DNA of 40,920 bases, taken from contig DATBWB010000117.1 in the NCBI GenBank assembly GCA_036514995.1, forward strand, positions 1-40,920. Reading direction: 5' to 3'. A model generated the notes under the pieces. It searched no databases and was not told the DNA's origin. It was given only the letters and a program-made list of their open reading frames with translations. Shown here piece by piece: positions 32,410 through 39,068 of this stretch. The position numbers and the translations under genes are program-made. Origin of the DNA: Candidatus Acidiferrales bacterium (lineage in GTDB: Bacteria; Acidobacteriota; Terriglobia; Acidiferrales; DATBWB01). Within the stretch, counting starts at the first letter, position 1, and each line of letters opens with the position of its first letter.

Positions 32410-32439
32410 AGGCCCGGCCCACAGGGTTCGGGCCTTTTT
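32410..32439 (+). terminator. Rho-independent terminator
   Basis: Stem AGGCCCG (32410-32416) / CGGGCCT (32429-32435) with a further CCC/GGG pairing inside, followed by TTTTT. It ends the transcript of the small basic-tail gene and abuts the convergent S24 regulator's stop. Confidence 0.8.
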
Positions 32440-32440
32440 C

Positions 32441-33154
32441 TTAACGGCAGATCACGACGAGCGCCACCACCAGTCCCACAATCCGCGCTTCGGTGACTGT
32501 GCCCTGCCAAGGCCAGATCTCGCTCGGTTGACGGGGATGGTGAGGCCGGAGCAGGAGCCGGTCACCCTGCCGCTCCAGGTAGCGAATCTGTACTCCGCCC
32601 GCGTTTTTCACCGCATAGAACCGCCCCCGATCGAATCGGGGATCGCCCGGTGCCAGCCGATGACGATCTACGATCACGCAAGCGCCCGGCGGAACGCGTG
32701 GCGCCATGCTGGTGTCGTTGTCGGCGACCTCCAACGCCACGAAGCGAGTCCAGCCTTTTCGAGAGGGGTGCCCGTCGGCAGTGGTGCGAACCCCGGATAG
32801 AATCGCGGCCAGCCGAAGCGTGCCGTGGGCCAGCATCCGCGTGATCACCGGCGTGGTAGCCGCCGCCGGTCGGATCAGTGGCACCTCGGCCGTCTCGGCC
32901 TCGGCCCGGCTGACGGCCGGGGCATAGCCCGCCAACTCCTCAGCCGGGAGAAGCGAGTAGAAATCGAGCGCCATCACGGCCACCGCCCGGTCCAGCGTGG
33001 AGAGCTTCAGCCCGCGCTTGCCATGCAGGAAGTTCGAGATGTGCGCTTGGGTGAGACCGAGGCGGCGGGCCAGTTCTGCGCCCGTCAGCTCTCCCGCCGC
33101 CACCCTCCGGCGCAGCTCCTGGCGTAGGTTCTCCTGAAGATTCAGAAAACTCAT
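32441..33154 (-). CDS. XRE regulator with S24/LexA-like C-terminal domain
   Basis: 237 residues from ATG 33154 (M-S-F-L-N-L-Q-E-N); ATG 33166 would add four. The N-terminal HTH (about 20-65: GAELARRLGLTQAHISNFLHGKRGLKLSTLDRAVAVM) is XRE-type. The C-terminal domain aligns with S24 peptidases: NDTSMAPRVPPGACVIVDRHR holds the serine, but the usual lysine position (VTVKRL in LexA) reads VQIRYL, arginine. Self-cleavage is therefore doubtful and it may work as a plain ligand- or partner-responsive repressor. A hairpin element inserts P-R-F-D-R-G before RFYAVKN. It is divergent from the HipA-like kinase gene, in the position of a HipB-type regulator. Confidence 0.85.
   Translation of the reverse strand: MSFLNLQENLRQELRRRVAAGELTGAELARRLGLTQAHISNFLHGKRGLKLSTLDRAVAVMALDFYSLLPAEELAGYAPAVSRAEAETAEVPLIRPAAATTPVITRMLAHGTLRLAAILSGVRTTADGHPSRKGWTRFVALEVADNDTSMAPRVPPGACVIVDRHRLAPGDPRFDRGRFYAVKNAGGVQIRYLERQGDRLLLRPHHPRQPSEIWPWQGTVTEARIVGLVVALVVICR
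32625..32641. repeat. CCCCGAT-CGA-ATCGGGG hairpin inside the S24 gene
   Basis: Perfect 7-bp arms. On the gene strand it is read as D-P-R-F-D-R-G-R between APGD and RFYAVKN of the S24 domain. Confidence 0.7.
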
Positions 33155-33161
33155 TGCTGTG

Positions 33162-33190
33162 AGCATAGCAAAAAGATAATTGGTTGTCGA
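33162..33190 (-). promoter_or_regulatory. Promoter of the XRE-S24 gene, probably leaderless
   Basis: On the minus strand TCGACA (33190-33185) and TATGCT (33167-33162) are 17 bp apart. Transcription would start within a base or two of ATG 33154, so the mRNA would have no leader. That fits the lack of a Shine-Dalgarno. Confidence 0.5.
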
Positions 33191-33304
33191 AGGCCTCTCA
33201 GCCGGGAGCGCCTGTCTGGGGGCGTCCGCGTTGGCCACAGCCCTTGGTGACTGCCTTGAGTATTCGCTTGTCGGTGATCGGTCTTCCCCTTTAGCATAGC
33301 GGCT

Positions 33305-33322
33305 GCCCCGCTGTGGCGGGGC
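33305..33322. repeat. GCCCCGC-TGTG-GCGGGGC hairpin
   Basis: 7-bp arms in the 247-bp gap between the S24 regulator and the HipA-like gene, followed by GGCCGTGGCGGGATCGG. It is a relative of the dispersed hairpin family. Confidence 0.5.
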
Positions 33323-33401
33323 CGTCCGGCCGTGGCGGGATCGGCGCCTGCCCCAGGGACGCCGTGTTCGGTCCAATGCTCTTTTTCGGCTCTTGAAGCC
33401 C

Positions 33402-34199
33402 ATGCCGCTGGCAGTGGAACACGTTCGGCGAATGCGCGGCGGCGCGCAATCCCACCTCATGCGGGCGAGCGACGGCGGCTACTACATCGTCAAATTTCAA
33501 AACAACCCGCAGCATGTGCGGGTGCTTGCCAATGAAATGCTGGCCGCGCGGCTCGCGGAACGGTTGGGGTTGCCGGTGGCGCGCCCGGAAGTGATCGAAG
33601 TGACGTCCGAGCTGATTGAGGACACGCCCGAGCTGCACATCCAAAAATCGCTGGGGCGAGAACCGTGCCGGGCAGGGCTGCAATTCGGCTCGCGCTACCC
33701 GGGCGATCCGGCCGCACTCGCGGTGCATGACCTGGTGCCGGAGGAGCGCTTGCTCGAGGTAGGGAACCTCGACGCCTTTCTCGGCATGCTGATTTTTGAC
33801 CGCTGGACGTGCAACACCAACGGCCGACAGGTGATTTTCTATCCCAATGGCGCGCCCACCCGCTATCGGGCGATGATGATTGACCAGGGATTTTGCTTTA
33901 ACGCCGGCGATTGGAATTTTCCCGATTCGCCGTTGCGGGGCCTCTATCCTCGCCCACTCGTCTATCGGCCGGTGCGTTCCCTCGATTCTTTTGAGCCGGC
34001 TCTGCACCGGGTGGAGGAGATTTCGCCGCGGGTGCTGGATGAGGCGGTCGCCAGCGTGCCGCCCGAGTGGTACGATTTCGACCAGGAGGCGCTGCTCTCG
34101 CTGATCAGCCGGCTCTACGACCGCCGCAAGCGGATCCGGCAGATGCTCATCGAGACCCGGGATTGTTTTCGACAGCCGTTTCCGAATTGGACGACTTGA
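33402..34199 (+). CDS. HipA-like kinase-fold protein
   Basis: 265 residues from ATG 33402; a TTG at 33393 is possible. It matches the HipA-like kinase group rather than full HipA (about 440 residues). Kinase-type residues are present: K31 in YYIVKFQNN, a glutamate in the following helix (NEMLAARLAERLGLPVA), the catalytic-loop pattern FDRWTCNTNGRQ (D133, N138/N140) and the metal-binding DQG at 161-163. The target is unknown; true HipA phosphorylates tRNA synthetases. The stop TGA overlaps the DUF3037 ATG (TGATG), so the two are translationally coupled. Upstream and divergent is the XRE-S24 regulator. Confidence 0.8.
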   Translation: MPLAVEHVRRMRGGAQSHLMRASDGGYYIVKFQNNPQHVRVLANEMLAARLAERLGLPVARPEVIEVTSELIEDTPELHIQKSLGREPCRAGLQFGSRYPGDPAALAVHDLVPEERLLEVGNLDAFLGMLIFDRWTCNTNGRQVIFYPNGAPTRYRAMMIDQGFCFNAGDWNFPDSPLRGLYPRPLVYRPVRSLDSFEPALHRVEEISPRVLDEAVASVPPEWYDFDQEALLSLISRLYDRRKRIRQMLIETRDCFRQPFPNWTT

Positions 34200-35002
34200 T
34201 GCCCGAGGCAACCTTCGAGCGCTGTCAATTCTTTCTTCTGCGTTATACCCCGAACCTCATTCGGAATGAGTCGGTGAACATCGGGGTCTTTTTCTACCAT
34301 CCCGCCGAACGGGAATTGCAGGTTCGCCTGACCGATAATTTTCGCCGCGTCAAACGGCTCCATCCCTGGGCGGATGTTGAGCTGCTCGCCCGGCTCGAGG
34401 CGGATTTTGCCGCCCAGATCGAATCCCAGGTGGCCGATCTCGGCGCCTACGTGACCCATCTCCAGGACACCCTTTCGGCCACCCTCCAGGTCAGCGAGCC
34501 CAAGGGCGTCTTGACCCAGGATCCGGCGGCGGAATTCGACCGGCTGTTTGACACCTACGTGCGCGAGCCGCGCTATCCGGGCCGGGCGGCCGTGGCGCTG
34601 GAAGGTGGTCGAGCTTGGATTCGCAATCGGATGGTGCCTGTGTTTCGCCGGCTGGGCATCCTTTCCAAACTCGAACTGCGGGTCTCGGTGGCGGAATTCA
34701 CCTGCCATGGCGACCGCTTCCGGCTCGACTACGGCTACCGAAGAAATGGCACTCGCGGCTTTCTCCATGCGCTTTCCCTCGCTGCTGATCCCGCCCAGGC
34801 AAAAATCCTGGCCTATACCATGGAGCGCATCCGGGCGAAGCTGCCCTCTTCGGAGATGACGGTGATCACCGAAGCTGAAGCCTCTCCGGAGATCGAGGCC
34901 CACCAGTTCGTGTCTCGTATTTTGGCGGAGCAGGAGATTCAGATGATTTCCGTCGCCAGGCTCGACGAGCTGGCCGAATCCCTCCGCCAGACGATTCGCT
35001 GA
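34199..35002 (+). CDS. DUF3037-family protein
   Basis: 267 residues from ATG 34199, overlapping the kinase stop by one base. The N-terminal CQFFLLRYTPNLIRNESVNIGVFFYHP is the DUF3037 signature. A helical middle (about 60-110) and a C-terminal half (YGYRRNGTRGFLHALSLAADPAQAKILAYTMERIRAKL) follow. Genes of this family are often found next to HipA-like kinase genes, as here, but their biochemical role is not known to me. No signal peptide or membrane segment. A role as partner, antitoxin or substrate of the kinase is inference from coupling. Confidence 0.85.
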   Translation: MPEATFERCQFFLLRYTPNLIRNESVNIGVFFYHPAERELQVRLTDNFRRVKRLHPWADVELLARLEADFAAQIESQVADLGAYVTHLQDTLSATLQVSEPKGVLTQDPAAEFDRLFDTYVREPRYPGRAAVALEGGRAWIRNRMVPVFRRLGILSKLELRVSVAEFTCHGDRFRLDYGYRRNGTRGFLHALSLAADPAQAKILAYTMERIRAKLPSSEMTVITEAEASPEIEAHQFVSRILAEQEIQMISVARLDELAESLRQTIR

Positions 35003-35055
35003 CTGGCCGCTGATTGCTTGGGGCCCCATCCGCGCTTGAGCCGTACCCGATTCCA

Positions 35056-35955
35056 CTAAAGGGTTGCGCGGTGTTGCCGCTGGGCGTGGTAGGAGCTGCG
35101 GACGAGTGGCCCGGCCTCGACGTGCCGGAAGCCCATGCGTTCGCCCTGGCGCTTGAATGCGGCAAACTCCTCGGGGTGGTAGTAGCGAGCGATGGGCAGA
35201 TGCTCGCCGTCGGGCTGGAGATATTGGCCGATGGTCAGGATATCGCAGCGCTGGGCAACGAGGTCGCGCATGGTGGCGAGGATTTCTTCCTTCTCTTCGC
35301 CCAGCCCGACCATCAGGCCGGACTTGGAGATCATGGAGGGATCGATTTCCTTGACGCGGCGAATCAGTTCGAGCGAGCGCTCGTAGCGCGCCCCGCGGCG
35401 CACCTGACGGTAGAGGCGGGGAACGGTTTCGGTGTTGTGGTTGAGCACGTCCGGGCGAGCCCGGACAACGGTTGCGAGCGCCTGCCCGTCACCGCGAAAA
35501 TCGGGGATGAGGACTTCCACCTGGCAGCCGGGCTTGGCGAGGCGGATGGCGCGGATGGTTTCGGCAAAGATGCCCGCGCCGCCGTCGGGCTGGTCGTCAC
35601 GGTTGACCGAAGTGACCACGGCGTATTCGATCCCCATCTTGACGACGGCCTCGGCCACTCGCCGCGACTCATCCGGGTCGGGTGGAGCGAGCGGCTTGCC
35701 GGAAGGGACGGCGCAGAAGCCGCAACGCCGCGTGCAGAGATTGCCGAGGATCATGAAGGTGGCGGTGCGCTGCTCCCAGCATTCGCCGATATTCGGGCAA
35801 CGGGCCGACTCGCAAACCGTGTGCAGCCCGTTCGCCCGCATGAGGCGCTTCAGTTCGAGGTAATTGGGCCCGCCGGGAAAACGCACCCGGAGCCACTCGG
35901 GCCGCGGCAAGCGCGGCGGTGTGGCCTGAATGACTGGCAGTGTGAAAAGGTGCAT
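35056..35955 (-). CDS. lipA: Lipoyl synthase
   Basis: 299 residues from ATG 35955 (TTG 35961 adds two). LipA inserts two sulfurs into octanoyl groups on E2 and H proteins using radical SAM chemistry. Auxiliary-cluster cysteines are C48, C53 and C59 in [13 protein letters not shown]; the radical-SAM cluster is C74, C78 and C81 in [32 protein letters not shown] and [12 protein letters not shown] follow the family. It belongs functionally with lipB, lpd and the pyruvate dehydrogenase genes to the right but is on the opposite strand and separated by the RAYT insertion. Confidence 0.97.
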   Translation of the reverse strand: MHLFTLPVIQATPPRLPRPEWLRVRFPGGPNYLELKRLMRANGLHTVCESARCPNIGECWEQRTATFMILGNLCTRRCGFCAVPSGKPLAPPDPDESRRVAEAVVKMGIEYAVVTSVNRDDQPDGGAGIFAETIRAIRLAKPGCQVEVLIPDFRGDGQALATVVRARPDVLNHNTETVPRLYRQVRRGARYERSLELIRRVKEIDPSMISKSGLMVGLGEEKEEILATMRDLVAQRCDILTIGQYLQPDGEHLPIARYYHPEEFAAFKRQGERMGFRHVEAGPLVRSSYHAQRQHRATL

Positions 35956-35990
35956 ATGCAAGCTTTGATTGTAGCACGACAGATAGACAG

Positions 35991-36023
35991 GTAGCGGCGA
36001 CGAAGGCTACGCCTTCGTCGCCG
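35991..36023. repeat. REP-like hairpin upstream of the RAYT gene
   Basis: GTAG (35991-35994) followed by a hairpin with 13-bp perfect arms CGGCGACGAAGGC and a TAC loop (35995-36023). A GTAG head plus palindrome is the known form of REP elements recognised by RAYT proteins. It lies 36 bp before the transposase start. Confidence 0.75.
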
Positions 36024-36058
36024 GTTTGTACCGAGTGCGTGGTATATAGTTCGGTTCT

Positions 36059-36562
36059 ATGACGCGCCTTCGGCGGCTGGTGCTCAGTGACAAAATCTTT
36101 TTTCTCACGACGAATCTCCGTCGCGGACTAGCGCCGTTCAGTCCCAGAGAGCGTAAGCTGTTGTCTCACACGGTGGCGGCAGTTCGCAGGCGAAGGCAGT
36201 TTCAACTCGCTGGCTTTGTGGTTATGCCCGACCATCTTCATCTCTTGGTCCGGCCGCTGCCTGGGGATCCGATCTCAGTGCTCATGCAGGAATTAAAGTA
36301 TGTAAGCGGGCGAAGGATCAACATCGCCCGGGGCAGCCGAGGAACGCTTTGGCAAAAGGGATTCTTTGATCACTTCATGCGCACTCCCAAAGAATTCGCC
36401 GAGACACTTGACTACATACATCAAAACCCTGTGCGCAAGGGACTGGCGCAGAGTGCGGAAGATTGGCGCTGGTCAAGCGCCCCAGCCTATGCTGGCCTTG
36501 AATGCATAATCACCATCGACTTCATCGATCTACCTGCACAGTCAGAGAAACCCTTGAGCTAG
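36059..36562 (+). CDS. REP-associated tyrosine transposase (RAYT, Y1/HUH family)
   Basis: 167 residues, the usual RAYT size. The metal-binding HUH motif is H59-x-H61 in VMPDHLHLLVRP. Downstream WQKGFFDHFMRTPKEFAETLDYIHQNPVRKGL carries Y119, aligned with the catalytic tyrosine of the Escherichia coli RAYT. The closing DWRWSSAPAY is typical. The single-strand transposase acts on REP hairpins. No IS200/605 ends or accessory genes are present. The catalytic residues are intact, so it may be active. It is flanked by a GTAG-headed hairpin and by MITE copy B, whose left end supplies its stop codon TAG. Confidence 0.92.
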   Translation: MTRLRRLVLSDKIFFLTTNLRRGLAPFSPRERKLLSHTVAAVRRRRQFQLAGFVVMPDHLHLLVRPLPGDPISVLMQELKYVSGRRINIARGSRGTLWQKGFFDHFMRTPKEFAETLDYIHQNPVRKGLAQSAEDWRWSSAPAYAGLECIITIDFIDLPAQSEKPLS

Positions 36563-36668
36563 TGCCGTTCCAACTATCTCCCACTAAGTGTTTTTCGAGA
36601 AGCGCAGCCGGATGGATAGTTTGCCGCTGCATTTCACGCTTATGCTTAGTTAGTTGGAACGGCACTAG
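36559..36668. mobile_element. MITE-like element, copy B
   Basis: 110 bp with 18-bp perfect terminal inverted repeats, CTAGTGCCGTTCCAACTA at 36559-36576 and its complement at 36651-36668. The interior differs from copy A. TAG at 36560-36562 is the stop of the RAYT gene. Confidence 0.88.
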
Positions 36669-36907
36669 CGGTCTGCCCCAAAAGCCGACGAGGAATGCGG
36701 GCAAAGCCCAAGCGCATTCCTCGCCGCTACCGCCACGCGGCGCCCCTTGTCTCGCAGCGAGGGGGCTGTTAGAGTTTTGTGTGCACTTAAGCGAGAAAAT
36801 GGAAAACAGAAAATGGGAAACGGGATTAAAGGCCTGTTTTCCGATTTCCGACTTCGGTTTTCTAATCGCATTTTTCGAGCGCCGCGGCAAGCATTCGGAG
36901 GTGTCTT
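36669..36907. other. Intergenic region between MITE copy B and lpd
   Basis: No gene is seen. It holds a hairpin with 10-bp arms GAGGAATGCG/CGCATTCCTC (36690-36699/36713-36722), a CCCCTTG-rich stretch with another weak hairpin (about 36740-36768), and an AT-rich GAAAATGGAAAACAGAAAATG block (about 36790-36855) of the TTTCTATTTTC repeat family. GGAGG at 36896-36900 serves the TTG start of lpd. No confident promoter was found. Confidence 0.55.
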
Positions 36908-38344
36908 TTGGCTGATACGCCGCAGTACGATCTGGCCGTCATCGGGAGCGGACCCGGGGGCTACGTGGCCGCCATTCGCGCCTGCCAGTGGGGGCTGAAA
37001 ACGCTCATCATCGAACGTGAAGCCGTCTTTGGCGGCACTTGCTTGAACTGGGGCTGCATCCCTACCAAGGCGCTGCTCTACCATGCCGAAATCTACGATC
37101 TCATCAAGAACGCACGGGAGTTTGGCATCGAATGCAAAGGCGTTTCGCTCGACTGGGCTGCCGTCCGCGCCCGAAAAGATAAGATCGTCAAGAAGCACAA
37201 CAAAGGCCTGGAATTTCTCTTCCGCAAGAATAAGGTGGAATCCATGACCGGCGTCGGGCGCATCAAGGCGCCGCCCCGACAAGTCGGGGCGCCGGGCGTC
37301 GTCACGGTCGAGAAGGACGGCAAGACGAGCGAAATCCGAGCCAGGAATATCCTCATCGCCGCCGGTGCGGAGGCGCGCGGTTTGCCCGGAATCGAGTTTG
37401 ATGGCGAGACGATTCTCAGCAACAAGGAGATCTTGAGCTTGCCGGCGGTGCCGAAATCGTTGATCGTCGTCGGCGCCGGCGCCGTCGGCGTCGAGTTTGC
37501 TTCCATCTTTCACGCCTTCGGCGCGGAAGTAACGCTGCTCGAAATGCTGCCCCGCCTGGTGCCGATCGAGGACGAAGAAATTTCCGCCGAACTTGAAAAA
37601 TCTTTCAAGAAGCGCGGCATCAAAGTCCTGACGCAAGCCCTGGTCGAGAGTGTCAAGAAGACGGCGAAGGGCGTGACCGTCACCTATGAAAGCAAGGCTC
37701 AAAAGGAGTCCGCCTCGGGCGCGCTCAGCGCCGAAAAAATCCTGATCGGGATTGGACGAAAGCCGAACACGGAAGGACTGGGGCTCGATAAGACCCGCGT
37801 CAAGGTTGACCGCGGCTACATCCACGTCGGGCCGTACATGGAGACGGACGAGCCGGGCATCTACGCCATCGGCGACCTGGTGGCTGGCTTTCCGCAACTG
37901 GCTCATGCCGCTTCCATGGAAGGCATTGTGGCGGTGGGGAAGATGGCTGGCCGGAAGGTGCCGCCGGTGAATCGAGATCGCATCCCGGGCTGCACCTATT
38001 GTGAGCCGCAGATTGGCTCCGTCGGGCTTACCGAGCGCGCCGCCCGCGAGGCGGGGCACAAGGTTCAGGTGAGCAAGTTCCCGTTTGCCGCCAACAGCAA
38101 GGCTTCCATCATCGGCCAGCAGGAGGGCTTTATCAAAGTGGTGGCGGATGAAAAGTACGGTGAGCTGCTGGGCGTGCACATCATCGGCCCGCTGGCGACG
38201 GAGTTGATTGCCGAGGCGGTCCTCGCCCTTCAGCTTGAGGCCACGGTGGATGATCTCCTCTTTACCATCCATGCCCACCCGACTCTCTGGGAGGGCATGG
38301 CGGATGCGGTGGCGGGGGTGCGGGGACTGGCAGTGAATTTCTGA
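36908..38344 (+). CDS. lpdA: Dihydrolipoyl dehydrogenase (E3)
   Basis: 478 residues. The start is TTG 36908 with GGAGG eight bases upstream. This flavoprotein reoxidises dihydrolipoamide of the 2-oxoacid dehydrogenase complexes. FAD motif GSGPGG (13-18), redox disulfide C45/C50 in GGTCLNWGCIPTKALL, NAD motif VVGAGAVGVEFAS near 187, YAIGDLVAGFPQLAHAA, and the C-terminal H457/E462 of HAHPTLWEG. A hairpin element (37273-37290) is read as A-P-P-R-Q-V-G-A-P in the GVGRIKAP/GVVTVEKDG turn. lipB follows after 16 bp and pdhA after that, giving a pyruvate dehydrogenase operon. Confidence 0.97.
   Translation: MADTPQYDLAVIGSGPGGYVAAIRACQWGLKTLIIEREAVFGGTCLNWGCIPTKALLYHAEIYDLIKNAREFGIECKGVSLDWAAVRARKDKIVKKHNKGLEFLFRKNKVESMTGVGRIKAPPRQVGAPGVVTVEKDGKTSEIRARNILIAAGAEARGLPGIEFDGETILSNKEILSLPAVPKSLIVVGAGAVGVEFASIFHAFGAEVTLLEMLPRLVPIEDEEISAELEKSFKKRGIKVLTQALVESVKKTAKGVTVTYESKAQKESASGALSAEKILIGIGRKPNTEGLGLDKTRVKVDRGYIHVGPYMETDEPGIYAIGDLVAGFPQLAHAASMEGIVAVGKMAGRKVPPVNRDRIPGCTYCEPQIGSVGLTERAAREAGHKVQVSKFPFAANSKASIIGQQEGFIKVVADEKYGELLGVHIIGPLATELIAEAVLALQLEATVDDLLFTIHAHPTLWEGMADAVAGVRGLAVNF
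37273..37290. repeat. GCCCCGAC-AA-GTCGGGGC hairpin inside lpdA
   Basis: Perfect 8-bp arms, extendable by one pair. Read as P-R-Q-V-G-A in a surface turn of the FAD domain. Confidence 0.8.
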
Positions 38345-38360
38345 AGCTGCTCGGAGCAGT

Positions 38361-39068
38361 ATGCTTCCTTGTCCGGTTCTCCAACTTGGCACGACCGACT
38401 ACGCCCGCGCAGGGGACCTCCAGCGGCGATTGGTCGAACTGCGCAAGGCTGAGGCCATCCCGGATGTCTTGCTTTTGTGCGAGCATCCGCACGTCATCAC
38501 CCTGGGACGGAATGCCCGGCGGGAGAACCTGCGGCTGCCCGAGGAGGAACTGGCGCGGCGCGGCGTTGAGGTCCACGCCACGGATCGGGGCGGTGACGTT
38601 ACCTATCACGGTCCCGGGCAGCTCGTTGGCTACCCCATTATGGATTTGAAGCAGGTCAAGCGAGACGTCGCCGCCTATATGCGCTCGCTCGAAGAGGTTT
38701 TGATCCGGGTGGCGAGCGATTTTGGGCTCCTCGCCGGGCGCCTCCCCGGCCTGACCGGCGTCTGGGTGGGCGGCGAGAAGCTGGCCGCGATGGGTGTTCA
38801 TATCAGCCGCTGGGTGACCTCCCACGGCTTTGCCCTGAACGTGAATACGGATCTCAAGTACTTCGATCTTATCGTTCCCTGCGGCCTCGCCGCCCGGCGC
38901 GCCACCTCCCTCGAAGCCCTTCTCGGCCAACGAGTGGAGATGGCCGAGGTCGAGTCCAGCGTCGTCGAACATTTTGCAGAAGTTTTTGTCCGGGAGACCT
39001 GCCCGGCTCGAAGCCATGATCCGGAGGAATGGCTTGCCCGTCACGCTCACCAAATCGCAACATCTTGA
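38361..39068 (+). CDS. lipB: Octanoyltransferase
   Basis: 235 residues. LipB moves octanoyl from acyl carrier protein to the lipoyl domains that LipA then sulfurates. Signature RGGDVTYHGPGQLVGYP (76-92), catalytic K140 in GGEKLAAMGVHI and catalytic C174 in IVPCGL are all present. It lies 16 bp after lpdA and its 3' end overlaps the start of pdhA, so the three are cotranslated. Confidence 0.97.
   Translation: MLPCPVLQLGTTDYARAGDLQRRLVELRKAEAIPDVLLLCEHPHVITLGRNARRENLRLPEEELARRGVEVHATDRGGDVTYHGPGQLVGYPIMDLKQVKRDVAAYMRSLEEVLIRVASDFGLLAGRLPGLTGVWVGGEKLAAMGVHISRWVTSHGFALNVNTDLKYFDLIVPCGLAARRATSLEALLGQRVEMAEVESSVVEHFAEVFVRETCPARSHDPEEWLARHAHQIATS

Noticed and set aside
35014-35994. A 326-codon plus-strand frame opposite lipA
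   Set aside because: Antisense shadow; lipA has all six cluster cysteines on the minus strand.
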